NCBI GenBank assembly: GCA_948766235.1
Contig: CAQCFX010000005.1
Span: 1 to 54,886 of the forward strand
DNA length: 54,886 nt
Source: an uncultured Oscillospiraceae bacterium
GTDB taxonomy: Bacteria > Bacillota > Clostridia > Oscillospirales > Oscillospiraceae
Reading direction: 5' to 3'
The stretch's first letter is position 1, and each line of letters starts with the position of its first letter. Shown piece after piece: positions 7,761-16,057 of this stretch. The notes below the pieces were generated by a model, which had not been told where the DNA came from, ran no database searches, and was given only the letters and a program-made list of their open reading frames with translations. Both the position numbers and the translations under genes were made by a program.

Positions 7761-8771
7761 TCAGCGCCGCTGAAAGCTGATGTAGCCGTAGTGGGGCTGG
7801 GCGTAGTCGGCCAGCCCGAAGGAGTACCCCGCGGACGTCATGCTCCTGACCTGGTCCGCCATGGAGCCCGAGCCGCTTCTGGCCGGGTCCACGATGAGAT
7901 AGTCCCCCCCGCTGTCCCGGCCCACCACCACAACCCAGTGGTGGTGGCTGGCGGCGGAATTCACCGCCGCCACAATGGGCAGGCCGCTGGACAGCGCCGC
8001 GTCCACCGCGCCCTTCAGCTCGCTCAGGCTGCCCACATAGCCGTCCGTTTTGTAGGTGGTGCGGTAGGTGTTCCCGTCGGAGCCTGTGTACAGCTCCCCC
8101 TCCAGGCTCCGGCACAGAACGCCGCTGTATATCATATCCACGGTGGAATACCGGCTCCAGCCCAGAAGCACATTCACCGCCATGGCCGCCGCCGTGGCCT
8201 TGCAGGTGTTTTTGTCCTGCCGGATGAAGGAGACGCGGCTCAGGTTTGCGCCCGTCAGCCCGCCGGACGGGGCGGGGGCGGCGGAGCTACCCGGCTTCAA
8301 CAGCGCCCCCTGGCGCAGCAGCTCCAGCAGGGCCGTGTTCTGCGCCGCCGTGCCCGAGTAGCCGCTGATTCCATTGGCGGCGGCAATTTCACCGCGGTAG
8401 GAGAAGCTGGACTGCGCCCCCACGGCGCTCAGCGCCGCCGCGATGGACGGCGAGCTGCCGGTATACGCCGGGAAAAATCGGCTGTCGGACGTCTCGGGGG
8501 CGGAGGGGTCGATGAGCGCCCCCGTTTTCAGCAGCTCCAGCATCCGGGTGTTCTGCCCGGCGGTCCCCCGGTAGCCGCTGATGCCGTTGGCGGCGGCAAT
8601 CTTGGTTCGGTTGGCGTAGGACGAATCCGCCCCCAGGGACTCCAGGGCGGCGGCGATGGAGCCGCTGCTGCCCGTGTACCGCGGGAAGCAGGAGGCGGCC
8701 CCGGCAGAGGCGGTCAGCGTGGACAGCGTCAGGCAGAGCGCCGCGGTCACCGCGGCAAATCGTTTCAGCAT
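7761..8771 (-). CDS. Secreted C39-like cysteine peptidase with two N-terminal 60-residue repeats
   Basis: The 336-residue precursor has a signal peptide ending near ASAGA-A (26). Two tandem repeats follow (about 29-87 and 99-158), each holding YTGSS.SIAAAL, a KIAAANGISGY/EIAAANGISGY segment and QNT..LELL..GAL. A peptidase C39_2-like domain fills residues 180-336: FIRQDKNTCKATAAAMA with C190, SHHHWVVVVG with H278 and YLIVDPA with D295 form a plausible Cys-His-Asp triad. The repeats resemble modules found beside cell-wall amidases and C39 proteins in clostridia, so a wall-binding role is inferred. AAAGGAAGG precedes the ATG. It is not next to a bacteriocin exporter with matching peptide genes, so maturation of a lantibiotic is not supported. 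Confidence 0.85.
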   Translation of the reverse strand: MLKRFAAVTAALCLTLSTLTASAGAASCFPRYTGSSGSIAAALESLGADSSYANRTKIAAANGISGYRGTAGQNTRMLELLKTGALIDPSAPETSDSRFFPAYTGSSPSIAAALSAVGAQSSFSYRGEIAAANGISGYSGTAAQNTALLELLRQGALLKPGSSAAPAPSGGLTGANLSRVSFIRQDKNTCKATAAAMAVNVLLGWSRYSTVDMIYSGVLCRSLEGELYTGSDGNTYRTTYKTDGYVGSLSELKGAVDAALSSGLPIVAAVNSAASHHHWVVVVGRDSGGDYLIVDPARSGSGSMADQVRSMTSAGYSFGLADYAQPHYGYISFQRR

Positions 8772-8939
8772 GGTAAAGTCCTTCCTTTCTGTGCGCTGGT
8801 AAATGGGACGCGGGCGGCGCTGCGCGCGCCGCAGGGCCCGCCGCCCCGTAATCTTTAAATTCGTCCAGAAAAAGCCGGAACTTTACCTATTTTAGAAAAC
8901 TTTTTTCATGCAAATTTTCCCATGGAAGCTTTGCGGCGT
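8772..8939. other. Intergenic region between ABC permease and C39 gene
   Basis: The 168 bases hold a GC-rich hairpin (GCGGCGCTGCGCGCGCCGC, about 8814-8832) in what would be the C39 gene's 5' leader, and an AT-rich block near 8880-8915 where a promoter may lie. No consensus promoter with 17-bp spacing was found. Confidence 0.4.
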
Positions 8940-9722
8940 TTACGAGATATCCTTGCGCCCGTACTGCCACACACCGAAGGCCGCCCCCAGCGCCCCCAGG
9001 CCGCAGCCCGCCAGCACCGGGGCCGCCTGGAGCTCCCCGGCGAACAGCCGGGCGGCGTCGGCGTAGTAGTAAGGGGTGAAAAACCGCAGCCAGTCCAGCC
9101 CCTGGTCCAAGTTGATGAACAATCCCGCGAAGTACAGCAGGGCGGTCAGCCCCATGGCCAGCCCCAGCCCGCCCCGGCGCAGCAGGGAGGACAGGCCGAA
9201 GCACAAAGCGCCCACCTCCAGCTGCATGAGCAGCAGCGCCCCGTGGTAGCGCAGCAAATCGCCCCAGTCCGCCTCCCCGCCGATGGCCAGGATGCCCCCC
9301 GCCCCACAGGCCAGGCAGATTAGGTTCAGCCCCGCCACCAATACCGCCAGGGCCGCCAGCTTCTCCGCCGCGATTTGAACGCGGCTGACGGGATGGGTGA
9401 GCAGGAATTCCGCCGTGTGCCCTCCCTCCTCGCCGGCCAGCAGGCTCATGGCGGTGAGGGCGGCGTAAAACGCCCCGCCCAGCCCCAGGATATTGCCGCA
9501 CTCCGTACCGTAAAAGCCCAAAAGAGAGCCGAATTGCAGCTTGTCCAGCCCAAAGGCGGCGGAGAAATCCCCCATCCCGGCAAACAGGGCGGACATATCC
9601 TCCATGGACCCCGCCATGGACGGGTACAGCCCCACGCACACCGCCATCAGTGCCCCGATGACGGCCGACCACACCAAAAAGCCCAGCCCGCCGCTTCGCA
9701 GCTCCTTGCGCAGCACCGTCAT
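8940..9722 (-). CDS. ABC-2 type exporter permease
   Basis: This 260-residue membrane protein has about six hydrophobic segments. An N-terminal amphipathic MTVLRKELRSG leads into TM1. A cytoplasmic FLLTHPVSRVQIAAEKL segment (about 105-121) is typical of ABC-2 permeases that pair with NatA-type ATPases. Its ATG (9720-9722) overlaps the TGA of the ATPase gene by 4 nt (ATGA), so the two are translationally coupled. The exported substrate is unknown; a drug or toxic amphiphile is a reasonable guess given the TetR regulator. Confidence 0.88.
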   Translation of the reverse strand: MTVLRKELRSGGLGFLVWSAVIGALMAVCVGLYPSMAGSMEDMSALFAGMGDFSAAFGLDKLQFGSLLGFYGTECGNILGLGGAFYAALTAMSLLAGEEGGHTAEFLLTHPVSRVQIAAEKLAALAVLVAGLNLICLACGAGGILAIGGEADWGDLLRYHGALLLMQLEVGALCFGLSSLLRRGGLGLAMGLTALLYFAGLFINLDQGLDWLRFFTPYYYADAARLFAGELQAAPVLAGCGLGALGAAFGVWQYGRKDIS

Positions 9723-10411
9723 GACCTCACCCTCCCCTCGTAGTAGTCGAAGAATTTGTTCTCGATGTCCAGCTCCTGGGTGGTCCCCTCCACCACCAGC
9801 CGCCCCTCCCGGATGATGGCGGCGCGGTGGCAATAGCGCTGGACCTCGTAGAGCACGTGGGAGGACAGAAACACCGCGGCCCCCTCCCTCTGCCGCTTCT
9901 CCAGCTCGGACCAGAAGGCCCGCTGGACCAGGGGGTCCAGGCCGCTGGTGGGCTCGTCCAGGATGTACAGCCGGGGCCGGTGCTGCATGGCGCATACGAT
10001 GGACACCTTTTTTCGGTTGCCCAGGCTCAGCTCCCGGATGCGCTTGTGGGTGTCAAGCTCCAGCGCTTCACACAGGGCGGCGGCCTCCCGGCCGCAGTCC
10101 CGCCTGCGCAAATCGGCGGACAGCCGAATCACTTCACCCACCCGCATATTGGGGTAGAACATGGCCTCGGAGGGCATATAGCCCACCTGGGCCAGTATTT
10201 TTTGCCGCTCCCGCACGCAGTCCAGCCCCAGCACCCTGGCCGACCCGGCGGTAGGGGTGAGCAGCCCCAGCAGGGTGCGGATGGTGGTGGACTTGCCCGC
10301 GCCGTTGGGGCCGATGAAGCCGAAGCAGCACCCCTGGGGGACATGGAGCGTCAGCTCCGTCACCCCCCGGGCTTTTCCGTAGCGCTTGGTGAGATGGTCA
10401 ATTTGAATCAC
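9719..10411 (-). CDS. ABC exporter ATP-binding protein
   Basis: This 230-residue ATPase shows Walker A GPNGAGKST, signature LSLGNRKKVS, Walker B YILDEPTSGLDP and switch His in LSSHVLYEV. It belongs to the CcmA/NatA exporter group. The start is GTG (10411) inside a GTGA overlap with the TetR stop. AAGGAGG lies 8 nt upstream. Confidence 0.92.
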   Translation of the reverse strand: MIQIDHLTKRYGKARGVTELTLHVPQGCCFGFIGPNGAGKSTTIRTLLGLLTPTAGSARVLGLDCVRERQKILAQVGYMPSEAMFYPNMRVGEVIRLSADLRRRDCGREAAALCEALELDTHKRIRELSLGNRKKVSIVCAMQHRPRLYILDEPTSGLDPLVQRAFWSELEKRQREGAAVFLSSHVLYEVQRYCHRAAIIREGRLVVEGTTQELDIENKFFDYYEGRVRS

Positions 10412-11037
10412 AGGTATTCCTCCTTATAAAGAAACCGCCGCAGCATATCCGCGTATTTCTGGTACTCCTGGAACAGGCGGTCAATCTCCTCCGGAGTGCA
10501 GGCCTCGGTCTCGGCCAGCATCCCCTCGGAGGCCAGCATCAGCAGCCGCACCACCGCCCGGGGATCCACGCCGTCCTTGAATTTGTGCAGGTCCATCCGG
10601 CCGAGGAAATCGTCGGTGGTCTGCTCCAGCACGTCGTCCAGCTTGCGGCGCAGCTTGGGAGTGAGCACGTTGTCCCGCTCGTAATAGGCCCGCATGACAA
10701 AGCGGAACAGCCCCGGATGGCGGCGCACCATGTCCATTTTTACCCTGTGCCCCGTCTCCAGCGTGGCGAAAAAGTCCCGCTCCCCAAAGTAGTCCGCCTT
10801 TAAAATGTGCCTGTTGAAAATCTCCATGCACTGGTCGATGGCGTACTGGAACAGGTAGAGGTACAGCTCCCGCTTGTCCTTGAAGTAGTGAAACAGCAGG
10901 GCCTTGGACACCCCGGCCCGCTTGGCGATGGAGTCGGCGGAGGTCTTTTTGAAGCTCCCCTCGCCAAACTCCACCATGGCGCTGTTGCGAATCAGGTCCT
11001 GCCGCTCCCGGGGGAGGTTGAAAAACTTCTGATTCAT
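10408..11037 (-). CDS. TetR-family repressor of the ABC exporter operon
   Basis: This 209-residue regulator has an N-terminal helix-turn-helix at about residues 12-58 (TSADSIAKRAGVSKALLFHY then FKDKREL), followed by an all-helical ligand-binding half. The start was placed at the ATG at 11037, which is preceded by AAAGGAGGAG; longer readings would include its own promoter. It is first in a three-gene operon with the ATPase and permease and should repress all three through the palindrome at 11072-11088. Confidence 0.9.
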   Translation of the reverse strand: MNQKFFNLPRERQDLIRNSAMVEFGEGSFKKTSADSIAKRAGVSKALLFHYFKDKRELYLYLFQYAIDQCMEIFNRHILKADYFGERDFFATLETGHRVKMDMVRRHPGLFRFVMRAYYERDNVLTPKLRRKLDDVLEQTTDDFLGRMDLHKFKDGVDPRAVVRLLMLASEGMLAETEACTPEEIDRLFQEYQKYADMLRRFLYKEEYL

Positions 11038-11059
11038 GGCCGCTCCTCCTTTCTCCCCC

Positions 11060-11088
11060 ACCATACCGCCGTTGACCAAATCGGTCAA
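11060..11088 (-). promoter_or_regulatory. TetR operon promoter with embedded operator palindrome
   Basis: On the minus strand TTGACC (11083-11088), 17 bp, TATGGT (11060-11065). The perfect palindrome TTGACCAAATCGGTCAA (11072-11088) covers the -35 and half the spacer, a standard place for autorepression. Confidence 0.72.
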
Positions 11089-11125
11089 GACCCCAAATGA
11101 GGGAACCGGCCGCCCCCAAAAGATA

Positions 11126-11154
11126 TTGACATCATTCCCCAAAAACCGTACAAT
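11126..11154 (+). promoter_or_regulatory. Sigma-A promoter of the M60-SLH operon
   Basis: TTGACA (11126-11131), 17 bp, TACAAT (11149-11154). The predicted start is about 55 nt before the M60 gene. Confidence 0.9.
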
Positions 11155-11213
11155 GTACTCCCATACATTATTTATCCATATCATATGGGATTGAGCAGAA
11201 AGGATGGCAAAAT

Positions 11214-14200
11214 ATGAAATCGGCAAAACGTTCCATCACCAAGGCGCTCAGCCTCCTGCTGGCGTGCGCTGTGTGCCTGACGGGCCTGCCCGGGGTTTTC
11301 GCGGCCCAGGCCCCTGTCCAGGGGCGGGCGGGATCCGCCGGCTCCATTGGAGTCACCCTGCGGTTTGACCTGCCCCAGACGGCGCAGAGCGCCGCCCAGC
11401 GCAGCATCCGCCTCCAGGTGAGCGGCAGCGCCGGCCAGACCACCGTCTCCCTTCCGTCGGGAACGGCGCAGGTCAACGAACTGTCCGCCGGCGTCTGGGC
11501 CGAGGTGGAAAACGTGGACGGCGAGGCGCTGACCACCGAGGAACGGGTGGGCTATTACCGGGTGGAGCTCACCGGCCTGCCCGCCGGACAGACGTACACG
11601 GTGCAGCTCACCGGCACGGGCTATAAGACCTTTCAGACCACCGTCACCTTGGACGACTACTCCAAGCACCTGATTGTGGGCACCGGCGACGGCACCTTCT
11701 CCCTGGGCGACGTCAACGGCGACGGCGCCGTGGACCACGGCGACCTGGACGCCATGGACGCAAAGCTGGGCCAGGACCCCAGCGCCGCCGGGCTGTCCGC
11801 TTTCGACCTCAACGGCGACGGCCGGCTGGACGTGACGGACCTGTCCTACATCAACCACAACCGGGGCAGCGCCGGCCAGGCCCAGGTGCTGGACACCGCC
11901 GCCACCGTCCCCGCCGTGCTGGACACTTCCGCCCTCACCATTACCCAGGGCAGCGCGGACAGCCTGTTCCAGGAGGAGGGGAGCGTCACCCTCGCCCCGG
12001 CGGACGGCAGCGGGGATGTGGTCCTCCCCATTGAGCTGGCCTCCGCCGTGGAGACCAGCGTCATTCAGATTACCTGCCCCGACGGCAGCGGCGCGATTCA
12101 GGCGGGCCGGGCCGAGCTGGAGCTGGCAGACGGCACGAAGCAGACCGTCACCTTTGACACCTCCCTCCCCGCCGAGGTGCACGCCATCGGCAGGACTGTG
12201 GGCGAGCGGGTGGTCACCATCGACCTGGGCAAAAAGGTGGCGGTGAAAAAGGTGACCATCACCGTCACGGCCGCCGCCGGCGGCACGGACTATGTCACCG
12301 TGACCCAGGTGGAGTTCTTGAAGGAAATCGTGCCCGACAGCCCGAAAAACAACCAGGCGCAAATCCTGTCCGCCGTGCCCGGCGACGGCAGCGTGGCCCT
12401 GGAGTGGGCCAGCGTCGCCAACGTGACGGGGTACTGCGTGGACTACTGGCCCGCCGGCAATCCGGCACTGAAGGCCTCCTCCACCGCAAACGGCACCAGC
12501 GCCGTGATTTCCGGGCTGGAGAATTTGAAGACCTACCAGTTCCAGGTCACCGCCGTGAACGGCGACTGGCGGGGCACCCCCTCCGCTTTGGTGTCCGCCA
12601 CGCCGGAGCCGGGCAGCGTCCCCGGCGCCCCCTCCAACATCCGGGTGACCCCCGCCGACCAGTCCCTGCGGCTGAGCTGGGGCACAACCAAGGACGCCGT
12701 CTTCTACCAGGTGTTCTACCGTGAGGCGGGCCAGAGCGCATTCACCCAGTTCGGCGGAAACGTGTACGGCACCTCCGCCGCCATCACCGGGCTGACCAAT
12801 GGCGTGACCTATCAGGTGGCGGTAAAGGCGGGCAATGGAAAGGGCGTGGGCCCCTACTCCGCCACCGCCTCCGGCACCCCAAAAATGGAGTCGCTGGATA
12901 TGCCCGACCTGCCTCAGGAGGACCGCATCGACAACAGCCATGTCATCGACGTGACCATGACTGCCCCCAGCAACGTGGACCGAAACCTCTGCCCCAACTT
13001 TGCGCCTAAGCAGGTGGTGGACGGCAGCGCGGCCACCTACTGGATTGCCCGGGCCTTCTGGGAGAGCATGGAGTTCACCTACACCTTCGACCAGCCCCAG
13101 GATATGAACTATGTCGTCTGGGTGCCCTACCTCCAGGGGGATTACAAATACATGATGGCCCGCTACACGGTTAAGGCCATGGATGACAGCGGCAACATCA
13201 TCTCCTCCGGCACCTATCCCGCCCCCCAGATGACGGACAAGAACTACCTGGTGCTCACCTTCCCCATGTCCAAGGGCGTCAAGCAGCTGTCCATCAGCCT
13301 GGCCCAGGTGGAGGGGCGCAGCTCGGTCAATATCGCCGAGATGGCCTTCTACCGCAGCGACAGCCTGGCGGAGGAAATCGCCGCCCTCTTTACCGACGGA
13401 AGCTTCAGCGCCCTTAAGAGCGGCGTGAGCGCGCAGCAGATTTCCGCCCTCTCCGCCCGCCTGGAGGCCAAGGCCGACTTCTATCTGGACCTGGCCCGGC
13501 TCCAGGACGAGCTGGCCCTGGCCCAGGCGCTGCTCGACGGCCGGACCGACGCGCTGGGCGTGGTCAAGGCCGACTTCCAAAGCCGCGGCGGCAGCCAGGA
13601 CAGCCAGTACGGCCAGGGCGGCAGCACCCTTCAGCCCCTGGGCATCTCCGCCCGCGAGGGGGCCACGGTGGCCGTCTACGCCCAGCTGCCCGACGACAAG
13701 CCGGTGTACGTCGTCCCCACCCAGTTCTACGGGGAGTCCGGCATCTGGCGGGGCAGCCCCATCCAGCTGGTCAACGGCCGCAACTACATCACCGTGCCCA
13801 AAATCGGCTCTCTGGACGCCCAGCGGGGCGGGCCGCTCTACCTGACCTATGATGGGAGCAGCCCCCAGCAGATTAAGCTTCAGGTCCGGGGGGACGGCGA
13901 CACCTTCCGTATGCCCATTCTGGAGCTCTCCGGCTGGTACGACATGAGCGAGGCCGCCCGGAAAGACGCCATCCGCAGCTACGTGACCCAGCTGGAATCC
14001 TATGTGGGGGCGCTGAACTCCACCGAATTGCAGCTTGACGTGGGCAACGCCACCGAGATATCCACCCCCAGCGTCCTGCTGTCCATCCCCGCCGACCGGG
14101 CGCTGTCCGGGCTGAAGGGGGTCAACCGGAATACGGAGGAAATGGTGGAGGCCATGTATCAAAACGTGCTGGCCTGGGAGGACGTGCTGTATGTGGCCAA

Positions 14201-16043
14201 CCAGGTCCAGGGCATCATCCCCGCCGCCGGACCCCGCACGGACAGCTACCGCTACCCCATGAGCGTCCGCCAGAACATCCGCTATATGCGCATGTTCGCC
14301 GGGGCCTTCATGTACGCCGCCGGAAACCACGTGGGCGTGGGCTACGGCTCTACCTCCGGCCTGGTGTGCGGCCGTCCCGTGTCCGCCACCGGGGCGGGCA
14401 ATTCCAACGCCCTGTTCGGCTGGGGCATCGCCCACGAAATCGGCCACAACATGGACAAGCTGGGCAAGGCAGAAATCACCAACAACATCTACTCCCTGGC
14501 CGTCCAGGCCTGGGACGGCGCCTCCATGGCCCGCCCCACCCGCCTGACCAACAGCAATATCTGGGCCAAAATCTTTGACAAGACCTCCGCCGGGCGGCCC
14601 GGCAGCGCGGGCAATGTGTTCGTCCAGCTGGGTATGTACTGGCAGCTTCACCTGGCCTACGATGAGGCGGACAAGCCCCTGGACTTCTACAACCGCTTCT
14701 TCACCGCCTGGAAGGCGGGGGAATACGGCGGCTACACCTATGACGAGCGGGTGGCCCTCATCGCCTCCAAGACGGCCAACCGGGACCTGACCGAGTTCTT
14801 CACCCGCTGGGGTCTGTCCCTGGGGGACGGCGCCAAGGCCATTCTGGACGACTACCCCGCCGAGACCCGCGCCCTGTGGTACCTCAACGACGACGCCTAC
14901 GCCTACCGCCTAAGCAATGGGGCGGGTTTTGCCGGTTCCGTTGCGGTGTCCGCAAAAACCGAGGAAAACAAGGCCGTTCTGACCATCACCGGCGGGGACG
15001 ACTCCATCCTGGGCTATGAGATACGCCGCGGCGGACAGCCCATCGCCTTTACCACCCAGAGCAGCTATACCGACGATCTGGGCTGCGCCAACAACCTGAC
15101 CTATACCTACAGCGTGGTTCCCGTGGACCGCCTGGGCGCCATGGGCGATGAGGCCCGGGCCAACGAGGTCCGGGTGGCCTGGGACACGGCCATCGACCCC
15201 GGCCTGTACACCACGGCCCGGGAGGGCGACACCGTCACCATCACCATGAAGGATAGGGCGGTCGCGGTGACCGGCGTCAAGATTACCGGCACGGCGCTGA
15301 GCGGAAGCTACACCGTGGAAATCAAGGCCGACGCCGGCAGCCAGGACTGGATTAAGGTGAAGGAGGGCGCCCTGTCCGGCGACGCCGCGGTGGGCTACTT
15401 CACCAAACCGGGGGCCGATGCCTCCGACACCCGCATCTGGACCTATGACGCGGCGGTTCTTCGCATTACGGGCGTTCCCCAGGGGGCGTCGGTGATTCCC
15501 CTGGACTACCCCGGCGACCGGGTGGACTTCTACCCCGAGGCCGCGGTGGGCACGCTCCAATCGGATTATCGCTACGGCGACGGGGCCGACGACGTGGTCC
15601 CCGCGGGAACCCTGGTGGTGCTGGGCACCTACCGGGGCGACCCGGCCTACAACACCGTGGAGATTGAGGTGCGCTACAACACCGCCGGCGAGGCGCAGGA
15701 CGCCGACGACACCGCCCAGGCCGGCGAGCAGCGCGTGGTGGAGCGCTCTATGGCGGGCTATGCCCTGATTTTCGCCGAGATTCCCAGCGACGGCAAGGTC
15801 AGCGACACCAGCGACGGCTTCTGGCTGTTCGTGCCCGATATGGAGCGGGAGGAAGCCCTCAACGCCCAGGCCGGCATCCCTGAGATGAACAACACCCCCA
15901 TGGAAATCCGGGCCGTGTGCCGCCGCTATGACACAATGGAGCACACCGGCACCCCCCGCACCACCACCGCAACCCTGTGGATTAGCTTCCCGCAGCTTGA
16001 CACACTGCCCGAAATCGCCTTGACGGGCGACGGCGTTCAATAA
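11214..16043 (+). CDS. Secreted dockerin-bearing M60 (enhancin-like) metallopeptidase
   Basis: This is a 1609-residue multidomain surface protease. It has a signal peptide to about residue 30. A dockerin-type Ca-binding pair follows (LGDVNGDGAVDHGD and FDLNGDGRLDVTD, about 162-215). A discoidin-like beta domain fills about 240-370, two fibronectin III domains about 376-465 and 466-556, and a second discoidin-like domain about 576-716. The M60 catalytic domain lies at about 810-1165 with HEIGHNMDKLGKAE, matching HEXXH-X8-E (H1074, E1075, H1078, E1087). C-terminal beta domains complete it. M60 enzymes cleave mucin-type glycoproteins, and carbohydrate-binding-like modules fit that role. It has no sortase or SLH anchor of its own. 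The next gene is 14 nt away and carries SLH repeats. The dockerin is internal near the N-terminus rather than at the usual C-terminus. AGAAAGGATG lies upstream of the ATG. Confidence 0.9.
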   Translation: MKSAKRSITKALSLLLACAVCLTGLPGVFAAQAPVQGRAGSAGSIGVTLRFDLPQTAQSAAQRSIRLQVSGSAGQTTVSLPSGTAQVNELSAGVWAEVENVDGEALTTEERVGYYRVELTGLPAGQTYTVQLTGTGYKTFQTTVTLDDYSKHLIVGTGDGTFSLGDVNGDGAVDHGDLDAMDAKLGQDPSAAGLSAFDLNGDGRLDVTDLSYINHNRGSAGQAQVLDTAATVPAVLDTSALTITQGSADSLFQEEGSVTLAPADGSGDVVLPIELASAVETSVIQITCPDGSGAIQAGRAELELADGTKQTVTFDTSLPAEVHAIGRTVGERVVTIDLGKKVAVKKVTITVTAAAGGTDYVTVTQVEFLKEIVPDSPKNNQAQILSAVPGDGSVALEWASVANVTGYCVDYWPAGNPALKASSTANGTSAVISGLENLKTYQFQVTAVNGDWRGTPSALVSATPEPGSVPGAPSNIRVTPADQSLRLSWGTTKDAVFYQVFYREAGQSAFTQFGGNVYGTSAAITGLTNGVTYQVAVKAGNGKGVGPYSATASGTPKMESLDMPDLPQEDRIDNSHVIDVTMTAPSNVDRNLCPNFAPKQVVDGSAATYWIARAFWESMEFTYTFDQPQDMNYVVWVPYLQGDYKYMMARYTVKAMDDSGNIISSGTYPAPQMTDKNYLVLTFPMSKGVKQLSISLAQVEGRSSVNIAEMAFYRSDSLAEEIAALFTDGSFSALKSGVSAQQISALSARLEAKADFYLDLARLQDELALAQALLDGRTDALGVVKADFQSRGGSQDSQYGQGGSTLQPLGISAREGATVAVYAQLPDDKPVYVVPTQFYGESGIWRGSPIQLVNGRNYITVPKIGSLDAQRGGPLYLTYDGSSPQQIKLQVRGDGDTFRMPILELSGWYDMSEAARKDAIRSYVTQLESYVGALNSTELQLDVGNATEISTPSVLLSIPADRALSGLKGVNRNTEEMVEAMYQNVLAWEDVLYVANQVQGIIPAAGPRTDSYRYPMSVRQNIRYMRMFAGAFMYAAGNHVGVGYGSTSGLVCGRPVSATGAGNSNALFGWGIAHEIGHNMDKLGKAEITNNIYSLAVQAWDGASMARPTRLTNSNIWAKIFDKTSAGRPGSAGNVFVQLGMYWQLHLAYDEADKPLDFYNRFFTAWKAGEYGGYTYDERVALIASKTANRDLTEFFTRWGLSLGDGAKAILDDYPAETRALWYLNDDAYAYRLSNGAGFAGSVAVSAKTEENKAVLTITGGDDSILGYEIRRGGQPIAFTTQSSYTDDLGCANNLTYTYSVVPVDRLGAMGDEARANEVRVAWDTAIDPGLYTTAREGDTVTITMKDRAVAVTGVKITGTALSGSYTVEIKADAGSQDWIKVKEGALSGDAAVGYFTKPGADASDTRIWTYDAAVLRITGVPQGASVIPLDYPGDRVDFYPEAAVGTLQSDYRYGDGADDVVPAGTLVVLGTYRGDPAYNTVEIEVRYNTAGEAQDADDTAQAGEQRVVERSMAGYALIFAEIPSDGKVSDTSDGFWLFVPDMEREEALNAQAGIPEMNNTPMEIRAVCRRYDTMEHTGTPRTTTATLWISFPQLDTLPEIALTGDGVQ

Positions 16044-16057
16044 GGAGGACCATGCCA

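Noticed and set aside
6169..8115. Long minus-strand frame opposite cysS
   Set aside because: It is a shadow of the CysRS coding frame, with His/Val/Gly bias and no recognisable domain.
7761..8771. Bacteriocin-processing C39 peptidase of the adjacent ABC exporter
   Set aside because: The ABC genes are a TetR-controlled NatA/ABC-2 exporter, not a peptidase-containing transporter, and no small peptide gene with a double-Gly leader was found.
11181..14651. Very long open frame on the strand opposite the M60 gene
   Set aside because: It is Gly/His/Val-rich with no domain, no ribosome site and no promoter; it arises from GC-rich third positions of the real gene.
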